Origin: Saccharomycopsis fibuligera x Saccharomycopsis cf. fibuligera
Lineage: Eukaryota > Ascomycota > Saccharomycetes > Ascoideales > Saccharomycopsidaceae
DNA: 64,000 nt
NCBI GenBank assembly: GCA_001936135.1
Contig: CP012811.1
Location: 2,356,001 to 2,420,000, forward strand
Direction of reading: 5' to 3'
Shown: positions 1 to 8,342 of the stretch, one piece after another
Numbering within the stretch: position 1 is the stretch's first letter
Layout: every line of letters begins with the position of its first letter
The notes under the pieces: model-generated
Seen by the model: only the letters and a program-made list of their open reading frames with translations
Told to the model about the DNA's origin: nothing
The model's database searches: none
Made by a program: the position numbers and the translations under genes

Positions 1-319
1 TTTTTTTTCAATTTTCTAAATTTTTTTTTCCGTCCTCCTGAATTTTCTCCGGTGCTGCACTGAGACTGCGGAAATCAACTATCCGTCATGGAAATCCGGC
101 GCACATCACCCGACAAGCCTCAGTTGTACAAGCGAATAATCTGAGATAGTTGATTCATCTCATTTAGGAAGCTTCCTTTACTAACAAACAAACAAACAAA
201 CGAACAATATTATGACCAACATTTATGTCTTTGTTTCACTATCCACTGTATAGTTAGCAACAGTTGATTCCAAGAATTTAAAATCCAGATAATTTGCCAT
301 CTATATGTTCATCCATAGA

Positions 320-355
320 CTCCTTATAAGGAGGCCGATACCGGCGAATGGCCGG
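320..355. repeat. Tandem palindromes
   Basis: A perfect 14-bp palindrome, CTCCTTATAAGGAG (320-333), is followed by an inverted repeat CCGGC (341-345) / GCCGG (351-355) with a 5-base spacer. The CCG/CGG triplets resemble Zn2Cys6 factor half-sites. Function is unknown. Confidence 0.6.
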
Positions 356-782
356 AAGTTTCAAAGTCACGTTACAACGTTTCGTGACCATCCACAGTGC
401 ATGAGTATGCAACCAGCACCCAACATGCAACGACAACCAATATTGACTATATAGTCAGACTCAGAAGCAAAGAGCTGGACATAAAAGTGCATGAAGGCTC
501 TTTTTAAGAAACGTACTTGCGACATGTGTTGTTTTGACCAATTTTGAAGATCATGCCCAATACCGAAAATTGTTCGTGGTCCTGCGGCATTCTATGTAAT
601 TTTACAATGTTATGTTTTGGTTCATGAAGATTCGAAAGCAGCAATTTACCACAAAAACTGCAGGACAAGGGTTGTTGTGTGCTCAATACTTTGTAAACTG
701 ATTGTTCGTAAATTATGTTCCATAGCCCAAATTTACAAATATAGTGCTCTGTGTATAAACATCAATTTTACTTCTATTTGGT

Positions 783-812
783 ATGCGAATATATATATAT
801 ATATATTCGCAT
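783..812. repeat. Perfect 30-bp AT-rich palindrome
   Basis: ATGCGAAT and ATTCGCAT arms flank an alternating AT core, giving a perfect 30-bp palindrome. Such alternating tracts can extrude as cruciforms, so this could be a hairpin in DNA or RNA. No gene overlaps it. Confidence 0.8.
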
Positions 813-1080
813 GCTTTTGTCAGTATTTGAAATTCTAAGAGAAAGCGACAAATTAAAATCAACAACAAAAAGTGAACAAGCAAATAAAGGAAAAATAATA
901 CAATAAAGTGAAACAAAAACTAAGCAAATACAAAAAAAGCGTAGGAATAAAGACAGCGCAATGTAGACGTGAAGAGATCAAACTTTCCACCCGGAAATAT
1001 TTATTGATTATTTTCCACGTCTTTTCTGAAAGCCTCGTCAAGCGGCTCTTCATTTTCTTTTTTCTCTTTTTCTTCATCTT

Positions 1081-2781
1081 CTAATTTTTTTTCTTATCAG
1101 TGTTTTTCACTAAAAACATCATCACAAAAAATGTAGCCTGGGCAGCCACCACCAAGTACATAACGTTCTGGAAACGCTTATACAAGTCGTAACGGGCCTG
1201 GTGATCACTCTTGTCAATGTCTGTCTTTCCAAGCATTGTAGCGATGATGGCACTGGCAATACACACACCGACTTGGGCAGCAGTTTGGAAAATGCCGGTC
1301 ACCAAGCCATGGTAATGAGCCGGGGTTTGGCCCATGATAGTGTTAACATATACCATAAAGTACAAATTGCAAGCGTAACCGGCAATGAAAAGAGCAGCAA
1401 AATGGAATTTCCAATACTCGTTAGTGACACGGTAATCGAGTCTGGATAACCATACGGCACTGCCAACGGACAAGAAACCAGAGAAGTAAAGAGCATTTTT
1501 GGATCCAATGCGATGCACGTAGGATTCACGGTAGATCAAAGAGTTAAAGACAAGGCCTGCAGTATGTGGAAGAAGCTTAACAGCAGCCATGATCGGCTTT
1601 TCAAAGATAACGTACTCGTAGTATTGATTTAATGTAGCGGTGATACCAATAAAGGAAAAGAAAAGCCAGAAAAATCCAAGCAATAATGGAAAGAAATTGA
1701 CAATTTTGAAGATCTCTACTGGGAATAGCAAGTCCATATCAAGACGCCAATCACTTTTCTGTTCCAACTGATGCTCGTTAACCGAGTTTGAGGCAATATC
1801 TTCGTTTTTGGTATTGACTGCTTGATTTTCATCAATCTTGGCAATCGAGGTCGTGACAGCGGAATTGATATTCTGACTATTTGCAGATTCTCCAATAATT
1901 GGAACTGGTGCTCTATTAGCATGCAATTTTTTGTACTTTCTTAAATACACATCTTCAAAGAGAAGAATCAGTACTAATAAAAGAAATCCCACAGGAATAG
2001 GAATATAAACTTTTGGCGATTTCCATTTCTCTCCTGCCTCGGTCAAACCAAAAATAATTAACAACAATCCAATTACCAAAAGAGCCACACCGGCGAAATT
2101 AAGGTTCTTGACTTTCAAGTTCTTGTGGCCCTCAGTCTGCTCCACGGGAATAATTATGAAATATAATACTATGAACGTGAAAGTGGCCACAGCAAACGTA
2201 AAGTAGAAAAAGCCCTTGTATCCGATGCTAGTCTCTGAGAAAGCGCCACCCAACACAAAGCCTACGCCAAAACTGGCGGTAAGCGCGTGGGAAAATGGTC
2301 TTAATGCTTTTTCTCTTTCAGCGCCTTGGAAATAGTTACCGGTGAGCGCGTAACCGCTGGGAAGCAAGGCAGCACCGCCAATACCCTGGAATGCTCTAAA
2401 AACAATAATAGCAATAATGTTATCTTCGACGACTGCTGAAAGTAATGACGATAACGCCATAATCGCGAGGCCGGCCAAGAAGACGCGGTGGACCCCTACA
2501 ATATCACTAAGTTTCCCAAAGAGGATGATGAATGAGCCTAAAGTTAAAGCGTATGCGGAAACCACCCATGAGACAGTAGATGTCGAGGCATCTAGCTTTT
2601 TAGCGATTGAGAGCGAGGAACTGATACCACCACTGATGTTAAAGTTGTCAAGCGCCAATGCGACCAAAGCCACGGCAAAGATGAACCATGTTTGCCTGTA
2701 TTTTAGCGGCACGACATTTCTGCCGCGGTGAATGATATCAACGAGCTTTATAAATGGAACTTTGATGACCTCCATTACCAT
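1081..2781 (-). CDS. MFS multidrug transporter, DHA2 (ATR1-like) type
   Basis: This is a major facilitator superfamily proton antiporter of the plasma membrane, about 566 residues. After a short cytosolic N-terminus it shows the motif-A loop (FGKLSDIVG) between early helices, and FRAFQGIGGAALLPSGYAL, which resembles motif C and neighbouring signatures of the 14-helix DHA2 (Atr1/Sge1-like) group. A hydrophilic loop of about 80 residues rich in Asn, Ser and Glu splits the helices in the second half, as in yeast Atr1 relatives. The frame stays open upstream to 2841 but has no ATG there, so the first ATG at 2781 is taken as the start. Substrate is unknown; the family exports toxic compounds, and Atr1 exports aminotriazole and boron. 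It sits at the edge of the 1-14 kb metabolic region and could be an efflux partner of it (inference). Confidence 0.88.
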   Translation of the reverse strand: MVMEVIKVPFIKLVDIIHRGRNVVPLKYRQTWFIFAVALVALALDNFNISGGISSSLSIAKKLDASTSTVSWVVSAYALTLGSFIILFGKLSDIVGVHRVFLAGLAIMALSSLLSAVVEDNIIAIIVFRAFQGIGGAALLPSGYALTGNYFQGAEREKALRPFSHALTASFGVGFVLGGAFSETSIGYKGFFYFTFAVATFTFIVLYFIIIPVEQTEGHKNLKVKNLNFAGVALLVIGLLLIIFGLTEAGEKWKSPKVYIPIPVGFLLLVLILLFEDVYLRKYKKLHANRAPVPIIGESANSQNINSAVTTSIAKIDENQAVNTKNEDIASNSVNEHQLEQKSDWRLDMDLLFPVEIFKIVNFFPLLLGFFWLFFSFIGITATLNQYYEYVIFEKPIMAAVKLLPHTAGLVFNSLIYRESYVHRIGSKNALYFSGFLSVGSAVWLSRLDYRVTNEYWKFHFAALFIAGYACNLYFMVYVNTIMGQTPAHYHGLVTGIFQTAAQVGVCIASAIIATMLGKTDIDKSDHQARYDLYKRFQNVMYLVVAAQATFFVMMFLVKNTDKKKN

Positions 2782-3381
2782 CTGCTTCTTAGTGGTCTTA
2801 GTGATAAAAAAGATGGTTAAAGAAGAGTCAGTTAGAAGCAAAGGGGCTTTACAGTTTTGACGTCAACAAAAAAAAAAAAAAAAAAAAAAAAGGGCCCTTG
2901 GACGCCCACGCAGGGTCTTGTGGGTATTATATACCATTCGCAATTGCCAACAATGCGCGATGATTAAAGATTGGTAAGCGCCCAGAGCTGCATGGAAAAG
3001 GAAAATTTTCATTTCGCGGAGGTGTTTCAGTGCTGATGATGGAGTGCGTGGTAGTGCACGGAGACAGGCGAACACTTAGACATTCGTACATTTTGATTTG
3101 ACCAAGAACACTGATTCTACAGAGTAGTGTATTGAAATACTATCTTCAAATCTCTATCAAGTTCTTGGAGCAGTTATCACAGTAAAATAAAAAGCCCTTG
3201 TTTAAGATGCAGATTAGATAGTTTTGATATTTTTGATGTTTTTTTTTTTTTTTTTTTTTTTTTAAGCTAAATATTTTGAGAAAATTATAAAGAAGTACAG
3301 ACAGTATAAAGGTGAATATATATATTTCGCTGACAGCAATGTACGTTAATAGCGAATGACCATGCTAATAGTTTAGCTCTA
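2782..3381. other. Intergenic: transporter promoter and poly-A/poly-T tracts
   Basis: This 600-base stretch contains the presumed promoter of the minus-strand transporter. It has a 24-base A run (2868-2891) and a T run of about 25 bases (3239-3263). Such rigid poly(dA:dT) tracts commonly exclude nucleosomes at yeast promoters. No gene is seen. Confidence 0.6.
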
Positions 3382-4854
3382 TTAAAGCTTTCCAGGATTT
3401 ATAATCCAGTCTTTAGGGATAGCCATTTTTAAATGACACAACGCTCTTGGATCATCTACTCCCTGGTTGATAAGATTCAACTTTTCTCTTTCTCTTTTCC
3501 AAGAAAATAATTGAGTCAAGAAATCTAAATCCGTACTGCCTCCACTTTTTTCAAACAAAATATCCCTAATTACATTTCCCAAACTGCCAAACATCATGAA
3601 CGCATGGCCTGAGTCCCCAGCTCCGACAAACAACGATTTAGACTCGTAGTAAGGGCAGTAGGAGATTAAGAAATCATTATCTTCGGAATCAGAATACCAG
3701 CATAGTCTTGTCATAGAGATCCTTTCTACCTCAGGGATGTTCTCTCTTATAAAGTTCTTGATAACGTTCAACCCAAAAATTGGCACGTTAGTCTCGCTTT
3801 GCTCTTCGGTGTACTTTGTTTTAGTCTTTGAATTGATTTTACCTTGAGGATTGGTCCATTTGAGCCCACGGTAGCCTATTTTGAGATACCCGTTGCGTAA
3901 AGGAAAACCGTATAATCCTCCCATAGCACCATCGCGCACCTTGTACGTCCAGGTGGGGAAATTGAGCTCGTTATACTTTCTGGCATTAGTAGCAAGTTTG
4001 GGATTATCTTCAACTCTAATCAAAGCTACAGTGCCTCCTGTTGCTTCCAATTTTTCGCCAGCTTCAGGAACAATTTGAGCAGTCCAAGAGCCACCGAATA
4101 CGCAGACTTTTGAAGCGAAATGAAGTTTCTGGTCTTTAGTTCTGATACCAACGCACTTCTTCCCACCAGTTAGCTGATTACGCTCAACTAATAAGAGATC
4201 CACCTGTCCTTCTTTGGAGCCAAAGTGGGTTACCAATTTAGTTCTACCATCGTTATATGTCTCGCACAAGTGTAGCACCCACCGACAGCACTTATCAGCA
4301 ATTATTGTACCACCAGTAACGTCTAAAACTCCTTGCAAGTGTCTTCCTTGCGCTTTGGCTTCAAAAGGGTCCACAGATGCAGCTGGCAATCCAAGCTTCA
4401 CTGCTCTGGTGGCTGCATCCAGATCCGCTACACATATGGCATCATCTTTACCATCAGCCTTCATCGATTTTAGCGTTTCTGCTTCGAAAGGAGGAAGTTG
4501 CTTTTGGTCCGTCAAGTGCACGTTACCAGAGTTGATGTATATTGGATCTCCTCCTTCCCAGTTTGATTCTTTGATTTGCTGGTTCCATTGGAGGAAAACT
4601 TCACGACTAGCAAGAGCAAGGCGCTGGTAATGATATTGAGTACCGTACGAGCAACGAAATATTTTGTTCATGTCGGAAGAAGCGCTATCACAACCATCGA
4701 AATAGCTGTAGCTCTGCTTGAAGTAATCGTTTTTGTCAAAAAGATGAATTTCCTGGAACATGCCAGATTTTAGGAGAGAAAGAACCGTACTGAGGCCGTA
4801 GACCCCCGCACCAACGACAATGATTTTATCTTGGTTGCTTGATGAGTGGGACAT
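3382..4854 (-). CDS. FAD-dependent amine/amino-acid oxidase (DAO family)
   Basis: This 490-residue flavoenzyme belongs to the sarcosine / fructosyl-amino-acid / saccharopine oxidase branch of the DAO fold. It oxidises a secondary or N-alkylated amino acid to an imine with release of peroxide (family knowledge). An N-terminal Rossmann motif VVGAGVYG lies at about residues 13-20. RLCWYSDSEDNDFLI near 383-397 matches the place where these oxidases attach FAD covalently to Cys; Cys385 is the candidate. A C-terminal GAGDSGHAFMMFG motif closes the FAD site. The protein ends in GKL, a weak variant of the peroxisomal PTS1 signal, which would fit a peroxide-producing enzyme. Three GATA-type sites lie 150-185 bp upstream, suggesting nitrogen regulation. 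The exact substrate cannot be told from sequence alone. Confidence 0.87.
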   Translation of the reverse strand: MSHSSSNQDKIIVVGAGVYGLSTVLSLLKSGMFQEIHLFDKNDYFKQSYSYFDGCDSASSDMNKIFRCSYGTQYHYQRLALASREVFLQWNQQIKESNWEGGDPIYINSGNVHLTDQKQLPPFEAETLKSMKADGKDDAICVADLDAATRAVKLGLPAASVDPFEAKAQGRHLQGVLDVTGGTIIADKCCRWVLHLCETYNDGRTKLVTHFGSKEGQVDLLLVERNQLTGGKKCVGIRTKDQKLHFASKVCVFGGSWTAQIVPEAGEKLEATGGTVALIRVEDNPKLATNARKYNELNFPTWTYKVRDGAMGGLYGFPLRNGYLKIGYRGLKWTNPQGKINSKTKTKYTEEQSETNVPIFGLNVIKNFIRENIPEVERISMTRLCWYSDSEDNDFLISYCPYYESKSLFVGAGDSGHAFMMFGSLGNVIRDILFEKSGGSTDLDFLTQLFSWKREREKLNLINQGVDDPRALCHLKMAIPKDWIINPGKL

Positions 4855-5006
4855 GTTGATATGTTTGAATAGGTACGTGGTTGCTCAATAAATGACAATA
4901 CTCTATGGACTCTGAATGCTACTGGTAGAGATTTCAACCAAACGGGTATAATTTCGAGAATAGAGTAGTTCTAATGGTGCTTTCGTTTTTTTGATATATA
5001 TGACAA

Positions 5007-5038
5007 GATAACAACACCCTTATCAGCCCATCGTTATC
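5007..5038. promoter_or_regulatory. Cluster of three GATA-factor sites
   Basis: GATAA at 5007-5011 and TTATC at 5020-5024 and 5034-5038 fall within 32 bases, 150-185 bp upstream of the oxidase ATG. Clustered GATAA sites are the usual targets of Gln3/Gat1-type nitrogen regulators in yeasts. The link to regulation is inferred. Confidence 0.5.
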
Positions 5039-5400
5039 AATGATATGTCAAAACTTCCAGGATACTAATCCATACCTTTATACTTTGGTAACAATTCAAT
5101 CTAAATGACATTCTGCAGTATTTCATCTGAAAGGAGTTAATCTTCCGATATTGATTAATACACTTTTATCCAAGATGTCTATGCCAAAAAGGGCAATATC
5201 TGTAAGTTTCCGATAAGAAAAAAGCGTCGGATCAATAAAAAAGGGCCAAGCCGCTTCTTATCGTAATGTTACCTTAACTCAACTGATTTTTGTTTTTTTT
5301 CCCGTCGAGGAGGTTACACTGGTCTGCAGCTGCACAAACAAGGTGATGATTCTCGACATTATGAGGAGATAAACGTATAGGGGTTTGCTTACATATTAGA

Positions 5401-5434
5401 GATAGTTTACACTATCTTTACTAGAAGTAAAGAT
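5401..5434. repeat. Two overlapping perfect hairpins
   Basis: GATAGT (5401-5406) pairs with ACTATC (5411-5416) across a 4-base loop. ATCTTTACT (5414-5422) pairs with AGTAAAGAT (5426-5434) across a 3-base loop. The two stems share bases 5414-5416, so in a single RNA strand they compete. Function is unknown. Confidence 0.6.
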
Positions 5435-5983
5435 GCGCTAATAACTGCTGAAGTGTGATTAGAAGCGCATGTTCGAGAATGGGGTTTTTGCAGTCTATAG
5501 CGTTGACCAATGATTCAATAATTCACGGCTTGTGGTCTATTATTTGAGAAAATAAAGTACCATCTTTTGCTGAAAACTGGCATCTAATTAGAAGCATTGA
5601 TGGTGGCTGATAGCTTTATAGAAACACAGGAATGCTAGAGGGTCTTAAAATGCAATACAGTCTGCAAAGTTATAATATTGTGCTAGTGCAGTAATTAACA
5701 AAATTTGTTTATGAATATTGAAAACAATCTATAGTGTATTAGAAAAAAAATTTTCAAACAGTGATTAAATGCTAAGTATGCTGATATAGGTGAAAGACAC
5801 AAGAAATGCAGAAAAGGCCTGAAAAGATAAAGTAAAAGAAAAGAAAAACAAATCACAACAATGCACATGAATGAATGCCAATAAATTAATAGAAATTGTA
5901 AATAGCCTGAGAGACAAGAGAAGTTTTACTCTCTTTTCTTTTTCTTTTTGTCTTGTTTTTTCTTTGAAAACCAATAATCTATA

Positions 5984-7498
5984 CTAATTTGTAAATTTGG
6001 ACCGCAACCTAATATCTTTGCCCCACTTATAAAATAAAAATGGAATAGGAATCATTCCAAGCGCAATGAACCCAATCAAGCTGGCACCCCAGTGGACCCC
6101 CAAGTTATCAAATAATTGTTTTGAAAATAGTGGGAAAGAAGCAGCAAAAACACTTCGAAGGAATGTGTTTGCAGCAATAACCGAAGCCGAATATTTTGTG
6201 TATGCGTCGACCAAATAGTTCAAACAGCCTTGGAAAATAGTTATAAAACCACAACCAATTAACAGGATCCCAATACAGGGAACAATCCAGTGAATCGATG
6301 CACTGCTGGTCCAACCGAAAATAAATATTCCTACGGGCATCATCCAGCCCACATACATTAGAAGCGGAAATCGCTGCTCTGGCACAGGCTGGCCGTTGTT
6401 GAGCTTGATCATTTTACCATAGTGATTTGCCCATGCCATATTTAGAAAACAACCGGTAATTACTCCAAGAAATAGAGATATATTAGGCAACGTTGCAACA
6501 GTTCCTTGCCAACCACGGGTCATGGTAAAGGCCTCGGGCATAGTGGTGATGATCAAGTAGAAGATACCGTAAACATAACTTGCGAATATCGCAATTACTA
6601 GCACAATAGGGGTAATGAGCATAGCAAATGGGCGAATAAAATGCACCAGCACTAACTCTCTTGCATCTAATTTCCAACTATCGTGTTTGCAATGGATCTG
6701 CCAGCGATCAGTAGCAATGCGCATTGACTTGGCTTCGCGGGCAAGTATCACCGGCTCGTAAGTTTCACTGAGAGTGAGCTCACAAACGACAAATAAGAAA
6801 ACTGTCAAGAGACCAGAGAAGTACTGGGGGATCCTCCAAGCGCTCGGTTTATCGATGCTATGCATAAGTAAAGAGCTGATAGTTGGACCAAATGATGGCC
6901 CACTAGAAACAAAACAGGCGTATACTGCTAGTGCGGCCCCTCGCTGGGTTGGATTCCATATATCAGCCAACACTCCGCCAGCAGAGACGATGGGCGCCCC
7001 AGCACAAAAACCAGAAAGAAACCGAAATATCATCACTCCAGAAAGCTCAGAGGTACTAGCAACGACAAACGAAAACACCGCAGAGGTGAAAAATGGAATC
7101 AAGACCCCAATTTTGCGACCATAAACCTCTGATAGTGGGGCAAACACCATAGGCCCAAAAGCGATGCCTAAGAGGTAAAGTGTTGTTGGAAGAAGGGAAA
7201 TTTCACGACCAACGCCAAAATCTTTTTTTATGAGCTCCGGGAGAATCGAAGTAGCCATTGCAGTGGAATTCAATTGGGCTGCAAATGTTGTGATTCCATA
7301 AAGAATGGTATGGAAAAGTTTGACCTTAGTGGTCCAGTTTTTTGGTTTCCTCGGACTTAGATGATTGAAAGAAAGGAGACCAGAGTCATCGAGTACGAAA
7401 TGTGTGTTGAGCTCCTTTAAAATGGAAGTTGAGTCAGATTCATGCTCAACAGTGGTATCTTGGACTTCACTGGATTTCTCTGTCTTCGCAAAGCTCAT
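5984..7498 (-). CDS. MFS transporter, DHA1 (polyamine/drug) type
   Basis: This 12-helix major facilitator of about 504 residues resembles the yeast Tpo/Flu1/Nag3-4 drug and polyamine exporters. It begins with a cytosolic acidic segment and the family's LSPRKPKNW signature before helix 1. Motif A is visible as APLSEVYGRKIGV, followed by FRFLSGFCAGAPIVSAGGVLADIWNPTQRGAA. A long central loop (KHDSWKLDARELV) separates the two six-helix halves. The frame is open up to 7609 but only from a TTG codon, so the first ATG at 7498 is chosen. It is divergent from the Dal5-like permease at 8343, and the shared interval carries three CGG-N6-CCG sites. Substrate is unknown; export of an intermediate or toxic by-product of the cluster is possible (inference). 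Confidence 0.88.
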   Translation of the reverse strand: MSFAKTEKSSEVQDTTVEHESDSTSILKELNTHFVLDDSGLLSFNHLSPRKPKNWTTKVKLFHTILYGITTFAAQLNSTAMATSILPELIKKDFGVGREISLLPTTLYLLGIAFGPMVFAPLSEVYGRKIGVLIPFFTSAVFSFVVASTSELSGVMIFRFLSGFCAGAPIVSAGGVLADIWNPTQRGAALAVYACFVSSGPSFGPTISSLLMHSIDKPSAWRIPQYFSGLLTVFLFVVCELTLSETYEPVILAREAKSMRIATDRWQIHCKHDSWKLDARELVLVHFIRPFAMLITPIVLVIAIFASYVYGIFYLIITTMPEAFTMTRGWQGTVATLPNISLFLGVITGCFLNMAWANHYGKMIKLNNGQPVPEQRFPLLMYVGWMMPVGIFIFGWTSSASIHWIVPCIGILLIGCGFITIFQGCLNYLVDAYTKYSASVIAANTFLRSVFAASFPLFSKQLFDNLGVHWGASLIGFIALGMIPIPFLFYKWGKDIRLRSKFTN

Positions 7499-7656
7499 TT
7501 TGTGTATTGCTAGTACCTTTACCTGTTTGGAAAATAAAAAGTTAGCAAGTATTAAAAGAAAAAGTGGTGGTAGAAAGTAAGTATAAAAGAGAGCTCCAAG
7601 TGTGGACAATCACACCTTCGCAGGTGAATGCAGATGTTCCTTTTCGGGCACAGCGA

Positions 7657-7668
7657 CGGAAATCTCCG
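7657..7668. promoter_or_regulatory. CGG-N6-CCG site 1
   Basis: CGGAAATCTCCG is an inverted pair of CGG triplets with a 6-base spacer, the layout bound by many fungal Zn2Cys6 dimers. It shares the right half TCTCCG with site 2. Confidence 0.5.
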
Positions 7669-7714
7669 ACGAAAACTTTGTGCTGATAAATAATTTAGAA
7701 GATTTTGACGTTAT

Positions 7715-7726
7715 CGGACTTCTCCG
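7715..7726. promoter_or_regulatory. CGG-N6-CCG site 2
   Basis: CGGACTTCTCCG has the same triplets and spacing as sites 1 and 3, and matches site 1 in nine of its twelve bases. Confidence 0.5.
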
Positions 7727-7880
7727 AAGCACCAACATTTCTGGAGAACCAACGTTTCCAGTATACTCAAATGCGCTTTATAGTGCATTTTACCTCATTT
7801 CCATATACTGGCACTTTTTTCCAGCTGATGAACATACAATGATTGTATTAGCACATCTTAGGTTCAGGTAGCCAAGCTAC

Positions 7881-7910
7881 GAGTTCAACGAGTTCAACGA
7901 GTTCAACGAG
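7881..7910. repeat. 9-base tandem repeat
   Basis: The unit GAGTTCAAC is repeated three times head to tail and followed by a partial fourth copy. It lies between the second and third CGG palindromes in the divergent promoter. Confidence 0.85.
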
Positions 7911-8092
7911 CATTATTATCATAATCAAAAAAAAAAAAAAGAAAAAAAAAAGGAAAAATAGGTTGATTTCTAATTGCAGCTAGCATAGCCAGTATTAAGA
8001 TGAAGTTCTTGTGGAGCAATATAGATATCGGTGTTTAATGGAGAACACGTCTGGCGAGCGTGGGCGGAAGAGCTGCCTGATTTAGCGAAAGG

Positions 8093-8104
8093 CGGAAAAC
8101 ACCG
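8093..8104. promoter_or_regulatory. CGG-N6-CCG site 3
   Basis: CGGAAAACACCG is the copy nearest the permease, about 240 bp upstream of its ATG and just upstream of a GATA cluster at 8146-8194. Confidence 0.5.
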
Positions 8105-8145
8105 ACAAGTGACAGACTCAATTTTTTTCCGGGGAAAAGATTCTA

Positions 8146-8194
8146 GATAAGAGAAAAAAGGGCTTGACGTTATCAAAGATGGACAATCTTTATC
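8146..8194. promoter_or_regulatory. GATA-site cluster of the permease
   Basis: GATAAG (8146-8151) and two TTATC sites (8170-8174, 8190-8194) lie 150-200 bp upstream of the permease ATG. This arrangement is close to that upstream of the FAD oxidase. It suggests control by nitrogen-responsive GATA factors (inference). Confidence 0.5.
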
Positions 8195-8342
8195 AATGTA
8201 CTTTCTCACTATGGAGCTGGGCTACTGTATTTAAGGCTTCCAAAGCCTGGCAAAATGCAAAATGATATCTTTTATTTCTTTTGATAGTATTCTCAATACT
8301 TAGAAACCAAGCCATTGATCAATATAATTTTTATTGGCACCG

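Larger units (their letters stand above)
1..1080. other. Intergenic stretch, no gene seen
   Basis: No convincing coding region lies here; the open frames are short and unlike any family I know. It is the 3' side of the minus-strand transporter that ends at 1081. Two structured spots stand out and are listed separately: a GC-rich double palindrome at 320-355 and an AT-rich 30-bp palindrome at 783-812. Confidence 0.7.
4855..5983. other. Intergenic: oxidase promoter, hairpins
   Basis: This 1.1-kb gap holds the promoter of the minus-strand oxidase and the 3' side of the DHA1 transporter. No gene is seen. It contains a GATA-site cluster at 5007-5038 and two overlapping hairpins at 5401-5434, listed separately. 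Confidence 0.6.
7499..8342. promoter_or_regulatory. Divergent promoter region of the two transporters
   Basis: This 844-base interval separates two outward-facing ATGs, so it should drive both genes. It contains three palindromic CGG-N6-CCG sites at 7657-7668, 7715-7726 and 8093-8104. Three GATA-type sites lie at 8146-8151, 8170-8174 and 8190-8194, and a 9-base tandem repeat lies at 7881-7910. An open frame at 7602-7871 covers two of the palindromes; it has no family resemblance and is taken as chance. Confidence 0.6.

Noticed and set aside
5342-5460. Possible C/D-box snoRNA (GTGATGA ... CTGA)
   Set aside because: The boxes are spaced about 110 bases apart with no adjacent terminal stem, so support is too weak.
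7499-7609. N-terminal extension or 5' intron of the DHA1 transporter
   Set aside because: A TGCTAAC...CAG resembling a branch site and acceptor lies here, but there is no upstream donor. The frame opens only at a TTG, so the ATG at 7498 is the simpler start.
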